Positions 28,661-38,103 of a DNA stretch of 64,000 nucleotides are shown one piece after another. Source of the DNA: Streptococcus sp. VT 162 (GTDB lineage Bacteria > Bacillota > Bacilli > Lactobacillales > Streptococcaceae); NCBI GenBank assembly GCA_000688775.2, contig CP007628.2:992001-1056000 (forward strand). The letters are read 5' to 3'. Under the pieces are notes generated by a model. The model ran no database searches and was not told the origin of the DNA. It was given only the letters and a program-made list of their open reading frames with translations. A program made the translations under genes and the position numbers. The number at the start of each line of letters is the position of its first letter. Position 1 is the first letter of the stretch.

Positions 28661-28698
28661 AAAAGACGAGGTAGCTCAGCTACTTCGTCTTTCTTTTT
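28661..28698. terminator. bidirectional terminator, pepT/pht
   Basis: AAAAGACGAGGTAGC / GCTACTTCGTCTTT arms with T/A runs on both sides. The genes converge. Confidence 0.85.
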
Positions 28699-31600
28699 AT
28701 TCGTTTGGTTGAGCACTTGGCTCAGTCTCACTTTTCTCTTGCTTTTCGCTTGATTGAGAAGCAGTTGTTTCACTGCCTTTCTCAGACTTAGATTGACTGT
28801 CAGTTTCACTTGCTTTTGAACGAAGTTCTTGGTTCAAGCTAATGATTTCTTTAGCTAGAGTGAGGAGACCTTCTTTATCACTACTTTTAGCTGCGAGTTG
28901 ATCAAAAAGGGCATCGACACGTTCAAAGTCAGCATCAGATCCTTTGTTATCCTCTAAGTACTTGTGAAGGGAGAGCAAGATATTATAGAGTTTTTGGTAG
29001 ATAATCACCGTTTGTGGATCTTGTTCTGCTTCTTTTTTCTCTCGTTGGATAGTCGCTGCAATACGATTTAAAAGATCCTCAAGTTGTGTTTTAGCTTCGT
29101 CAAGGTCTGCATTTTCCTTTTCAGTAGCCGCTTTGATATTAGCTGCTTCTTCAGCTAGGGATTGTTTGACACCATCTTCTTTGACACGTGCTAGGAGTTG
29201 GGCAGCTTTAGTTAGGAGAGCATCCACTTCTTCCTTCTTAACATGACTAACCCGCTCTTCTGGCATAAAATCACCGTAGAGTTCTTTTAGGAATTCATAG
29301 ATGGCGGTCTTAGCAGTTTGACTATCTACTTTTTCCGTATCTAGAATAGTCTTACCAACTTTTGTAGAAACGGGTTCTTCTTTGAGAGCTTCTTCTACTT
29401 CTAACTTAGTTTGGTAAATAGTTGGGAATAACTTGTTCAAGTCGGTTGCTTTGAGGAAAGATTGTGACTGGTAAAGTTCCCATGTCAACTTGGCAACACG
29501 GTTCCGAAGTTCTTCTCTCAAACGACCATCAGACACATGTTCGTAGAAGTACTTGATGTACTCTACTGTTGTAACCCCTGTCCGATCTCGGAAATCTTGC
29601 AAGGCCTGCAGTTTCGCTTCAATGACAGCCAACTCTGTCTCATCCTGTGCTAGTTTTGCTTCCTGCAAATGTACCAAAAGATCTTTCTTAGGCAAGCCAT
29701 AAGTATCTGTATCCAATGTATTGATCTTATCTACTAGAGCTTGGTACTTCTTATCTAAAGGTGAAGTTTCAACCGGTGCCACATTTTGGTCCACATGGAT
29801 ATACTGTTTATTAAAGAGATCCAATGCTGCTAGGTATCCAGCAGTTGAGTTTGTTGCCAATTTTTTCATATTTTCGGTGAACTGCCCCAAAGCAAGTTCA
29901 ACCCGTCTCTGCATGATTGGCTGGTCTTTGTAGAGACTTCTGCTATCTGCTAAAAGTTGATCCACCTTAGATAGAACTGTTTGTTCATCAAATGCTCCAG
30001 GTTGATAGGTCGATTGTAGGGCCGGAATCTTATTTTTCAAAGCTACTTCATAGCCATTTGTCTGAACCTTAATGTAGTGATTGTGATCACCGTGAGGAAT
30101 CACAAAGCTACCATTCTCTACTTGCAAACTATAAGGAGACACCCCATCACGTAGGGCAGTCGTATAAAGTTCATTTAGGAAATCCAGTTCTGGATTTCCA
30201 GTTTGGAGAGGAATACGAACATGTTCTTTTCGAACAGCATAAGGATGGATATGGGTTGGATCATAGGCTTGATCCGGATTTCCAAAGACAAAGAAGCCGT
30301 TTGAAATACGAATCGCTTCGAGCGGAACCCCGTAGGTCTGTGAGATATACTTGATTTTTTCTTCATCGCTAGCATCTCTTGAGAAACTTTCCACAGTCTT
30401 TGCAAGTGGTTGAACGTGCTGAGACTGATGATTTTCTTTCAAGTGATCTTGGGCAGCTTTGATTTGGGCTGCAGTCAAGTCCTTCTTAAAGAAATAATGA
30501 GCGTGATCTCCATGAGAAACTACAAAACCTTGCTCATCTTCACTAATAACACGGTCAGCTGCAAAACCATGATCATGTTCTTCACCGTGGTGGTGGTCAT
30601 GCTCCTCTCCATCATGGTCATGGTCTTCATGGTTGGTATCCTGACTTCCATGGTCACCGTCTTGGTCATGATGATGATCTGGTTGAGCTGGATGTTCTGC
30701 TGGTTTGCTTGGATTTTCCAAAGGTGTTGGCTTCCCACTGTCGCTAGATAAAGGAATCATACGTGCAATCTTTTCTTCCAAGGCAGAAAGTTTTGTATAT
30801 GGGATGAAATGATAGTGATTTCTGTGTGGAATCGCTACGCCACTTGGTGTTCTGCTCGAAATCTTAGCAGGGTCAAAAATCAAGCCATCTGATTCAGCAT
30901 AACGTTGACTACTTGGAAGAGCATAGAGTTGCTGCAATAGACTTTGAAGACTCTCAGCTTGATTACTTGGTGTTTCAGCCTGTTGACTTGGGTTGGTAGT
31001 TTGACCAGTTGCGTTTGGACTAGGACGATAGTCCGTCACAGTCGGTTGTTTTCTAGTTCCAGAAAGGTAAGCTTGAGCAGCAGCTAATTCGCTAGCAGAC
31101 AAGGAACTCTTTGGAATGTAGTGGTAATGTCCACCATGAGGAACGATATAAGCATCACCAGTATCCTCTATAATATCAGATGGATTAAAGATGTAGCCAT
31201 CGTCGGTAGTATAACGGCCTTGTGATCGCGCAAGTGTCACTGCACTGTTAGAAGTTGGTGCATCGTGAGTATGACCTTGTTTTTGGCGTTCAATTTCGTC
31301 CTTCGTACGAATATTATCAGCATGAGCCGCATCTTTAAGGTAGACATAATACTTACCATCAACCTTGATAATGTAGCCACCTTTGATTTCATTGACAATA
31401 TCAGCATCTTTCAGTTGATAATTGGCATCTTTCATCAACAGTTCTTCGCTGAAAATCGCGTCAAAAGGAACTTTACCATTGTAATAATGGAAATGATCAC
31501 CATGTGAAGTCACATAACCTTGGTCTGTGATTTTCACGACAATTTGTTCAGCCTGAATGTCTTCTTTTTTGCTAACTTGGTCTGGTGTCTGGGTCTCTGT

Positions 31601-31753
31601 TTTTTGAGAGTCTTGCTTCCCATCGACATAAGACACACGATTTTTATCTTTGTTTCCTTCTACCTGGTGTTGGTTCAATGCATAGATGCAAAGGCTTAGG
31701 GAAAGGACAAGAGCCGATCCTGCTGCAAGGTATTTCTTCTTCATTTTCATCAT
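28697..31753 (-). CDS. phtE: polyhistidine triad protein, PhtE-like
   Basis: A 1018-residue surface protein with an N-terminal signal sequence and five HxxHxH triads: HGDHFH, HGGHYH, HRNHYH, HGDHAH and HGDHNH. A very His/Asp-rich patch occupies about residues 345-395. The C-terminal half is a long charged, coiled-coil-prone region without a sortase motif. Pht proteins bind zinc at the surface, hand it to AdcAII and bind factor H. By length I compare it with PhtE. Three in-frame ATGs stand at the start (31753, 31750, 31744); GAGGAG touches the first, so the third may be used. It follows adcAII by 4 bases. Confidence 0.88.
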   Translation of the reverse strand: MMKMKKKYLAAGSALVLSLSLCIYALNQHQVEGNKDKNRVSYVDGKQDSQKTETQTPDQVSKKEDIQAEQIVVKITDQGYVTSHGDHFHYYNGKVPFDAIFSEELLMKDANYQLKDADIVNEIKGGYIIKVDGKYYVYLKDAAHADNIRTKDEIERQKQGHTHDAPTSNSAVTLARSQGRYTTDDGYIFNPSDIIEDTGDAYIVPHGGHYHYIPKSSLSASELAAAQAYLSGTRKQPTVTDYRPSPNATGQTTNPSQQAETPSNQAESLQSLLQQLYALPSSQRYAESDGLIFDPAKISSRTPSGVAIPHRNHYHFIPYTKLSALEEKIARMIPLSSDSGKPTPLENPSKPAEHPAQPDHHHDQDGDHGSQDTNHEDHDHDGEEHDHHHGEEHDHGFAADRVISEDEQGFVVSHGDHAHYFFKKDLTAAQIKAAQDHLKENHQSQHVQPLAKTVESFSRDASDEEKIKYISQTYGVPLEAIRISNGFFVFGNPDQAYDPTHIHPYAVRKEHVRIPLQTGNPELDFLNELYTTALRDGVSPYSLQVENGSFVIPHGDHNHYIKVQTNGYEVALKNKIPALQSTYQPGAFDEQTVLSKVDQLLADSRSLYKDQPIMQRRVELALGQFTENMKKLATNSTAGYLAALDLFNKQYIHVDQNVAPVETSPLDKKYQALVDKINTLDTDTYGLPKKDLLVHLQEAKLAQDETELAVIEAKLQALQDFRDRTGVTTVEYIKYFYEHVSDGRLREELRNRVAKLTWELYQSQSFLKATDLNKLFPTIYQTKLEVEEALKEEPVSTKVGKTILDTEKVDSQTAKTAIYEFLKELYGDFMPEERVSHVKKEEVDALLTKAAQLLARVKEDGVKQSLAEEAANIKAATEKENADLDEAKTQLEDLLNRIAATIQREKKEAEQDPQTVIIYQKLYNILLSLHKYLEDNKGSDADFERVDALFDQLAAKSSDKEGLLTLAKEIISLNQELRSKASETDSQSKSEKGSETTASQSSEKQEKSETEPSAQPNE

Positions 31754-31757
31754 CTCC

Positions 31758-32678
31758 TCATTTTAATTCTTCTGCAAGAACATTCATGTTTTCTTCTAGA
31801 TTTTCTAAGTAAGTTTTGTCATTTTCAGGATCTGCTTCTAAAGGATTGAGGGTCTTTAGGCTAACTCCTGTTGATTTGACCAAAGTCTCAGCGACTTTAG
31901 AAGAAGCATTGCTCTCAGTAAAGATGGTTTTAACCTTATAAGTCTTAACGAATTCTTGAATTTCTGTTAGTTGTCTCGGACTTGGCTCTTGTTCAGGTGA
32001 AATCCCTGCTATACCAAGTTGTTTCAAACCAAAGCGTTTAGCGAGATAAGAAAAGGCTGTGTGTTGTGTAACAAAGGTCTTTTGACTCGCTTTTTCAAAA
32101 ATAGGCTGGTACTTCTTAGTCAATTCTTGGGCTTTAGCGATAAAGTTTTTAGCATTCTTTTGATACGTCTCCTTATTAGCACTGTCAATCTCCGAAAGTT
32201 TATCCGCAATAATCTGCGCCTCTTCGCCTGCTTTTTCAGGATCTAACCAAGTGTGAGGGTCATAGAGCGTTTTTTCATCAATCCCGTCACCAGCTTCTAC
32301 ATCTTCCAAACCCGGTACACGCTCCAACGTCATCCCTTCAGAAGCTTCTAAAACCTTAACTTTTGAATTTTTCAAGTTAGGATCTAGACTTCCAGCCCAA
32401 GATTCGAGCGTATGAGAGTGATAGACAAAGACATCCGCATCATAAATGGCAGCAATGTCATTTGCTGATGGTTCAAAGGAGTGAATCCCACTACTTGACT
32501 GAATCATCCGTACATCATTCAAGTCACCTGATACCTCTTTGACCATGGCATAGATTGGGTAAAAACTTGTGACAATCTTCATCCCTTTTGATTCTTGTTT
32601 TTCTTTTTGGCTACATGCTCCTAAGACAAGAATCAACAGACTTGCCATTAATAGTAGAATTGTTCTTTTTTTCATCAT
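31758..32678 (-). CDS. adcAII: zinc-binding lipoprotein AdcAII
   Basis: A 306-residue cluster A-I metal-binding lipoprotein, also known as Lmb. The lipobox LGAC (Cys at about 21) follows a short signal peptide. Zinc-site candidates are His in GIHSFEPS, HSHTLESW and QHTAFSYL, and the acidic residue in IFTESNAS. It lacks the long His-rich loop of AdcA. It delivers zinc to the AdcBC transporter and works with Pht proteins. It is preceded by an AdcR-type site at 32708-32719 and sits between two pht genes. Confidence 0.93.
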   Translation of the reverse strand: MMKKRTILLLMASLLILVLGACSQKEKQESKGMKIVTSFYPIYAMVKEVSGDLNDVRMIQSSSGIHSFEPSANDIAAIYDADVFVYHSHTLESWAGSLDPNLKNSKVKVLEASEGMTLERVPGLEDVEAGDGIDEKTLYDPHTWLDPEKAGEEAQIIADKLSEIDSANKETYQKNAKNFIAKAQELTKKYQPIFEKASQKTFVTQHTAFSYLAKRFGLKQLGIAGISPEQEPSPRQLTEIQEFVKTYKVKTIFTESNASSKVAETLVKSTGVSLKTLNPLEADPENDKTYLENLEENMNVLAEELK

Positions 32679-32707
32679 TACTCCTTAACTAGTATTTAAC
32701 CATTTAA

Positions 32708-32719
32708 TTAACTAGTAAA
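32708..32719. promoter_or_regulatory. AdcR operator upstream of adcAII
   Basis: TTAACTAGTAAA matches 11 of 12 positions of the AdcR consensus TTAACYRGTTAA. A weaker half-match lies at 32685-32696. Confidence 0.75.
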
Positions 32720-32768
32720 TAGTTTATCTTTATTTACACTATATGTCAAGATATTTTTCACATTTTCA

Positions 32769-32812
32769 TGAAAAAAATGAGAACTAGAACTTACATTCTA
32801 TTCTCATTTTCG
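32769..32812 (-). terminator. terminator after the upstream pht gene
   Basis: Minus strand AAATGAGAA / TTCTCATTT arms followed by a T run. A second inverted repeat (TTTTCTAG/CTAGAAAA) lies at 32820-32860. Confidence 0.65.
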
Positions 32813-32870
32813 ATTTTAACTTTTCTAGTTCTCCTATCCTGTTTTTAGGATCTAGAAAATGCTTCTACCT

Positions 32871-35393
32871 TTACTTGCTCTCCTTTAATAAAGCCAACAA
32901 CTTTTCAGCTTCAGCCATAATGGTATTGTTATCCTGAGCACCAAATAGCAGGTTATTTTTTAAGCCAGTGAGAGTTTCTTTGGCATTGGACTTGATAATG
33001 GGGTCTTGGATCTTTGCAAGTAGCTCTTCAGCCTCTCTCAACTTCGCTTCAACCTTTTCAGTCTCGACCTGAGGTTCTTCTGGTTCCTCTGGTAATTCTT
33101 CTTCCGGCTCCTCAGTTGGTTTTGGAGATTCTGGTTTCTCACTTTGAGGCTTCTCTTCGCGCGGCTTTTCTTCCTCAGGTTTGTCTGCCCGAGGTTTCTC
33201 TACTGATGGTTTATCCGTATGATTGTTATCAGCTTGACCATTTTGGTTTCTTTGAACATGGTCACTTGCATTTCCCCAACCACTATCTGAATGCGGACGT
33301 TCGTTTGGATGTTCGACATAGTACTTCACAGTCGCAAAGAGATCTTCTAGACTATACCCCTTAGGTGCCTCATAAAGTCCTTCGTCAAACCACTCAAATT
33401 TGATGTTATGGTAATGATCATAATGAGGAATGATTAAACTACCGTTTTTAACTTCCACGGTATGTTGGAGATTGTAAGGCATACGATCAAGAGGCACCTT
33501 CTTAGCTGCTTTCACGCGGTTGTAGATAGCTTCTGCTCCTTTAGTCTCTGTATTTCCTGTCGAAGGAGGTGTTAAACCTTTCTCTTTAGCATAAGCCTGG
33601 GCTGCCGCTCTTTCGGCTTCAGACAAACTATCTTTCTTAATCCAATGACTATGGGTCATATGTGGAGTTACATAGGCATCCCCCTCATCACTGGTGATAT
33701 CACGGGGATCAAAGATATAGCCATCTTCTGTTGTATACTTGCCTGCCAACTTGGCTACCTGAATCTCATCATCAGTGTAGGCAATTTGCGCATTTGGTTT
33801 TCCTAAACGTTCTGGATGACGAATCGGTGCGAGAAATGCAAGTACATCTTCGACCAACTTAACTTTATCACTGCTTTCATCATTTAAACGTTCCAACAGT
33901 TTATCCAAAGCGTCAAAATCAACTTTACGACCTTTATTAGCAAGTAAGTCCTGATGAATTCTTGCTAGTAAATCATAAGCCTTATTGTAAAATCCTCGAT
34001 CACCAGATGGGAGATTGGTTTTCTTAGCTCCGAGCTTATGAGCTAAACTTTCTTGCTTGGCTAGCTTACTATCAATGGCTGCAGCAGTTTCTGCTGAAAG
34101 TTCCTTGGCAGGAATATAACGTGAGGTTCCATTCTCCTCAAAGACATAGCCGTCAGCTACTTTTCGAATCGCCTGTTTAACCAATTTTTCGTCAATTGGA
34201 TTGCTTGGAGATGGTTGAGGATTTGGTGCAGGTTGCGGGCTTGGACTAGGTTCCGGAGTCGGTTGTGGACTTGGTTGTTCTGGTCTTGAATCCGGCACCC
34301 TATGGTTCGAACTGTACTGTAGAGGAATAATACGAGCGATTCGTTCTTCCAATTCAGACATCTGTGAATAAGGGATGAAATGGTAATGGTTCCCATGAGG
34401 CACAGCAACTCCTCTAGCTGTTCGACTTGTAATCTGTGCTGGGTCAAAGACAAGGCCATCAGATTCTACGTGTCGTTGGCTGAGTGGCAAGGCATAAAGT
34501 TGTTTCAGAAGGCTATCAATATCCTCATCACTCTGACTTGCTTGGTTATCGTCGCTACTGTTGTTAGCTGTGTTCGTGTTCGTATAGCTATTGCCTTGAT
34601 TATTATAGGATGGAGTCCATCTATCTACATCGCTGCTGGTACTGTTGTTATTGGTACGGCGATAAGTAGGCGTATTTGATTGGCCACTTCTACCAGATAG
34701 GAAGGCTTCTGCGGCAGCCAATTCGCTGGCTGATAACTCACTCTTAGGAATGTAATGGTAATGGTTGCCATGAGGAACGATATAAGCATCACCAGTATCT
34801 TCAATGATATCGGATGCATTAAAGATATATCCATCATCCGTGGTATAGCGTCCCTGTGAACGTGCCAAGGCTACCGCACCATCGTTTGCTGAAGTTCCTC
34901 CTTCACGATGCTGACTATGCTCTTGTTTTTGCCGATTGATTTCTTCTTTCGTACGGACATTATCCGCATGGGATGCGTCCTTAAGGTAAACATAGTATTT
35001 TCCATCTACCTTGATAACATAACCACCCTTGATTTCACTGATAATATCCTCGTCCTTGAGCTGGTAGTTTGGATCCTTCATCAGCAACTCTTCACTGATG
35101 ATAGCGTCATAAGGGACTTTGCCATTATAGTAATGATAGTGGTCGCCATGCGAAGTGACATAGCCCTGGTCTGTTATCTTGATGACGATTTGCTCCGCAT
35201 TGATGCCTTCTTTCTTGCTAACCTCATCAGGAGTCAGATTCTCCGTTTTTTGTGCCGCCTGTTTTCCATCTATATAGGAAACACGATTATTTTCTTTGAC
35301 TGTTCTAGCTTGATACAGTCCCAACTCGTAAGAACAGACACTTAAAATTAAAGCTGCCGCAGAACCAGCAAGGTATTTTTTATTAATTTTCAT
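32871..35393 (-). CDS. phtD: polyhistidine triad protein, PhtD-like
   Basis: An 840-residue Pht protein with a signal sequence and five triads (HGDHYH, HGNHYH twice, HMTHSH, HYDHYH). Its Pro-rich linkers include PSPQPTPEPSPSPQP and a run of EKP repeats near the C-terminus. It ends NTIMAEAEKLLALLKESK, which I associate with PhtD/PhtA-type proteins. No LPXTG is present. It is AdcR-controlled by inference: two operators lie upstream at 35466-35477 and 35516-35527. It is the first gene of the zinc locus. Confidence 0.88.
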   Translation of the reverse strand: MKINKKYLAGSAAALILSVCSYELGLYQARTVKENNRVSYIDGKQAAQKTENLTPDEVSKKEGINAEQIVIKITDQGYVTSHGDHYHYYNGKVPYDAIISEELLMKDPNYQLKDEDIISEIKGGYVIKVDGKYYVYLKDASHADNVRTKEEINRQKQEHSQHREGGTSANDGAVALARSQGRYTTDDGYIFNASDIIEDTGDAYIVPHGNHYHYIPKSELSASELAAAEAFLSGRSGQSNTPTYRRTNNNSTSSDVDRWTPSYNNQGNSYTNTNTANNSSDDNQASQSDEDIDSLLKQLYALPLSQRHVESDGLVFDPAQITSRTARGVAVPHGNHYHFIPYSQMSELEERIARIIPLQYSSNHRVPDSRPEQPSPQPTPEPSPSPQPAPNPQPSPSNPIDEKLVKQAIRKVADGYVFEENGTSRYIPAKELSAETAAAIDSKLAKQESLAHKLGAKKTNLPSGDRGFYNKAYDLLARIHQDLLANKGRKVDFDALDKLLERLNDESSDKVKLVEDVLAFLAPIRHPERLGKPNAQIAYTDDEIQVAKLAGKYTTEDGYIFDPRDITSDEGDAYVTPHMTHSHWIKKDSLSEAERAAAQAYAKEKGLTPPSTGNTETKGAEAIYNRVKAAKKVPLDRMPYNLQHTVEVKNGSLIIPHYDHYHNIKFEWFDEGLYEAPKGYSLEDLFATVKYYVEHPNERPHSDSGWGNASDHVQRNQNGQADNNHTDKPSVEKPRADKPEEEKPREEKPQSEKPESPKPTEEPEEELPEEPEEPQVETEKVEAKLREAEELLAKIQDPIIKSNAKETLTGLKNNLLFGAQDNNTIMAEAEKLLALLKESK

Positions 35394-35465
35394 TGAAACT
35401 CACTTTCTTTTTTGATATTTCTATTTGCAATTCATTTCTAAATTGCAGAAACTCCTCTCTATTAA

Positions 35466-35477
35466 TTAACTGGTTAA
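35466..35477. promoter_or_regulatory. AdcR operator 1 upstream of phtD-like gene
   Basis: TTAACTGGTTAA is a perfect match to the AdcR consensus TTAACYRGTTAA. Confidence 0.85.
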
Positions 35478-35515
35478 TAGTTTACTCCTAAATTTGCAAC
35501 TTGTCAAGAATTTTA

Positions 35516-35527
35516 TGAACCAGTTAA
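35516..35527. promoter_or_regulatory. AdcR operator 2 upstream of phtD-like gene
   Basis: TGAACCAGTTAA matches 11 of 12 consensus positions, 50 bp from operator 1. Confidence 0.65.
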
Positions 35528-35601
35528 GTATTTTTTTATTCTTCACCGCTACTTTCTCTAGAATGGACTTTATATAAAAAAGATTTTCTTGAAAATTCTT
35601 T

Positions 35602-35637
35602 AAAAAAGCCCCTGCAACTGAGTTGCAAGGACTTTTC
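35602..35637 (-). terminator. terminator after ptsI
   Basis: Minus strand CTTGCAA-CTCAG-TTGCAGG within AAAAG/CTTTT arms, followed by T. Confidence 0.75.
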
Positions 35638-35639
35638 GA

Positions 35640-37373
35640 TTAATCAAAATTAACGTATTCTTTTTGAAGTTCAAGGACTTCTTCCATTGTTGAGCATTCT
35701 GTAAGGGCACGGTTTGCGTACTCTTCCATCTTAGCTGTATCCAATTTCTTCATCAAGCTACGCGTACGAAGTACAGATGTTGCTGACATAGAGAACTCAT
35801 CCAAGCCCATTCCGACAAGAAGTGGAACAGCTTGTTGATCACCAGCCATCTCACCACACATTCCAGCCCATTTCCCTTCAGCGTGAGCTGCTTTGATCAC
35901 ATTGTTGATCAAGCGTAGGATTGATGGGTTGTATGGTTGGTAAAGGTATGAAACTTGTTCGTTCATACGGTCTGCTGCCATTGTGTATTGGATCAAGTCG
36001 TTTGTACCAATTGAGAAGAAGTCAACTTCTTTAGCAAATTGATCTGCAAGCATGGCTGCTGCTGGGATTTCGATCATGATACCAACTTGGATATTATCCG
36101 CAACTGCAACACCTTCAGCAAGAAGGTTTGCTTTTTCTTCGTCAAAGACTGCTTTCGCTGCACGGAATTCTTTCAAGAGCGCAACCATTGGGAACATGAT
36201 ACGCAATTGACCGTGAACAGACGCACGAAGAAGGGCACGGATTTGTGTGCGGAACATAGCATCTCCAGTCTCAGAGATAGAGATACGAAGGGCACGGAAT
36301 CCAAGGAATGGGTTCATTTCGTGAGGCATATCGAAGTAAGGAAGTTCCTTATCTCCACCGATATCCATTGTACGAACGACAACAGGTTTACCGTTCATTC
36401 CTTCAAGTACAGCCTTGTAAGCTTCGTATTGCTCGTCTTCTGTTGGGAAGTCTTGAGAATCCATGTACAAGAACTCTGTACGGTAAAGACCAACAGCTTC
36501 AGCACCGTTGTCATTGACACCTTCAACGTCTTTTGGAGTACCGATGTTGGCAGCCAATTCAAAGTGTTTGCCATCAGCAGTTACTGTTTTAGCATCTTTC
36601 AAGAGAGCCCATTCAGCTTTTTGTTTCGCATAAGCTTCACCAGCAGCCTTGAATTCAGCCGCTTGCTCATCAGTTGGATTGATAATAACCTCACCTGTGA
36701 TACCGTTAACGGCAAGAATATCACCGTCTTTAACGATTTCAGTGATGTTGTTTGTTCCCAATACTGCTGCAATTTCAAGTGTACGCGCCATGATAGCAGA
36801 GTGGCTTGTACGTCCACCAATGTTGGTTACAAAAGCTTTTACAAAGTTTTTGTCCAATTGAGCTGTATCTGAAGGAGTCAAGTCATGCGCAATCACAATC
36901 ACTTCTTCATTGATAGAAGCTGGGTTTGGCAATTTTTTACCAAGGAGGTTGGCCAATACACGTTTTGTCACGTCGCGGATATCCGCAGCGCGTTCTTGCA
37001 TGTATGGGTTGTCTTCCATGCCTTCAAAGATAGTGATAAACATGTCTGTTACTTCTTTCAGACCTGCTTCTGCATTCACTTTCTTCGCACGGATTGTTTC
37101 CTTGATTTGGCTGATCATTTCTGGGTCAGCAAGAACCATTAAGTGAGCGTCAAAAACTTGAGCTGCTTCTTCACCGAGCGTACCTACTGCTTTCTCGCGA
37201 ATAACAGAAAGCTCGTCTTGTGATGCCTGTAGAGCGGCATCAAGGCGAGCTTCTTCTGCGTTTGTATCTTCGACTGTAATAGTCTCAAATGACAAATCCG
37301 GTTGAACGAGTAGATATGCTTTTGCAACTGCAACACCGTCAGATGCTGCGATTCCTTTAAGCATTTCTGTCAT
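35640..37373 (-). CDS. ptsI: PTS enzyme I
   Basis: A 577-residue phosphoenolpyruvate-protein phosphotransferase. The active-site His is in [11 protein letters not shown], and the C-terminal PEP-binding domain ends with CGEMAGD. It phosphorylates HPr for all PTS permeases, including the lactose and galactitol systems encoded in this window. It follows ptsH by 5 bases. Confidence 0.97.
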   Translation of the reverse strand: MTEMLKGIAASDGVAVAKAYLLVQPDLSFETITVEDTNAEEARLDAALQASQDELSVIREKAVGTLGEEAAQVFDAHLMVLADPEMISQIKETIRAKKVNAEAGLKEVTDMFITIFEGMEDNPYMQERAADIRDVTKRVLANLLGKKLPNPASINEEVIVIAHDLTPSDTAQLDKNFVKAFVTNIGGRTSHSAIMARTLEIAAVLGTNNITEIVKDGDILAVNGITGEVIINPTDEQAAEFKAAGEAYAKQKAEWALLKDAKTVTADGKHFELAANIGTPKDVEGVNDNGAEAVGLYRTEFLYMDSQDFPTEDEQYEAYKAVLEGMNGKPVVVRTMDIGGDKELPYFDMPHEMNPFLGFRALRISISETGDAMFRTQIRALLRASVHGQLRIMFPMVALLKEFRAAKAVFDEEKANLLAEGVAVADNIQVGIMIEIPAAAMLADQFAKEVDFFSIGTNDLIQYTMAADRMNEQVSYLYQPYNPSILRLINNVIKAAHAEGKWAGMCGEMAGDQQAVPLLVGMGLDEFSMSATSVLRTRSLMKKLDTAKMEEYANRALTECSTMEEVLELQKEYVNFD

Positions 37374-37378
37374 TTTCC

Positions 37379-37642
37379 TTATGCCAATCCTTCTTTTTCC
37401 ATAGTTTCAGTGATAGCAGCGATTGCGTCGTCAGCATCTGCACCTTCAGCTGAAATTGTAACGTCAGCACCTTGGCCAACACCAAGACTCATAACACCCA
37501 TGATAGATTTAAGATTTACTGATTTACCTTTGTATTCAAGAGTGATATCTGAAGCAAATTTGCTAGCTGTTTGAACCAACAATGTTGCTGGACGCGCGTG
37601 AATACCTGTTTCTGCCACTACGTGGAAATCTTTAGAAGCCAT
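37379..37642 (-). CDS. ptsH: phosphocarrier protein HPr
   Basis: An 87-residue HPr. His15 is in TGIHARPA and takes phosphate from enzyme I. Ser46 in [12 protein letters not shown] is the HPr-kinase site used for CcpA-mediated catabolite control. Confidence 0.98.
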   Translation of the reverse strand: MASKDFHVVAETGIHARPATLLVQTASKFASDITLEYKGKSVNLKSIMGVMSLGVGQGADVTISAEGADADDAIAAITETMEKEGLA

Positions 37643-37704
37643 AGTTTGACTCTCCTTTAGTTATTTCTTTTTTGAGTTATATGTGATAACCCTTACAAGA
37701 CTGT

Positions 37705-37733
37705 ATTATATCACCTTCTAGATAATTTTTCAA
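37705..37733 (-). promoter_or_regulatory. ptsHI promoter
   Basis: Minus strand TTGAAA, 17 bp, TATAAT, about 60 bp before ptsH. Confidence 0.8.
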
Positions 37734-38103
37734 GTATTTTATGGACTTTTACTGAAAATGAAATTACTTCTTTTTCTATTAAATGAGCACTCTAGTAACT
37801 AAATAGCATATCTAAACACTAATTGTTCAAAGAATGTCATCATCAAAATTCAATTTTCAAAGCTATTTTCCCTTAATACCAATCAGAGGACAATCCTAGT
37901 AAATAATGAAATAATACTATTTAACTATAATTAATATAACTCAGTAAATCCATTATTTGAAAAGACTTCATCAAATCCTGAAATTCTAAAACCTACTCTT
38001 ACCATCAACAGTAGAGAATTTATCCAATTTGCTACTTAAAGTAAAATAAGTTTGTAGCCCCTAACAGTAAAAAGGTAGATATATCTAAGTGGTATAAGTA
38101 GAA
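37734..38103. other. AT-rich intergenic stretch
   Basis: About 370 bp between the ptsH promoter and the hydrolase gene. I see no convincing reading frame, RNA gene or terminator in it. Confidence 0.4.

Noticed and set aside
29038..29200. LPXTG anchor in the Pht proteins
   Set aside because: No LPXTG-type motif or C-terminal membrane helix is present in either Pht protein.
36039..36872. 277-codon open frame on the plus strand
   Set aside because: It lies wholly antisense to ptsI, has Cys/His/Thr-rich composition typical of a shadow frame, and has no ribosome-binding site.
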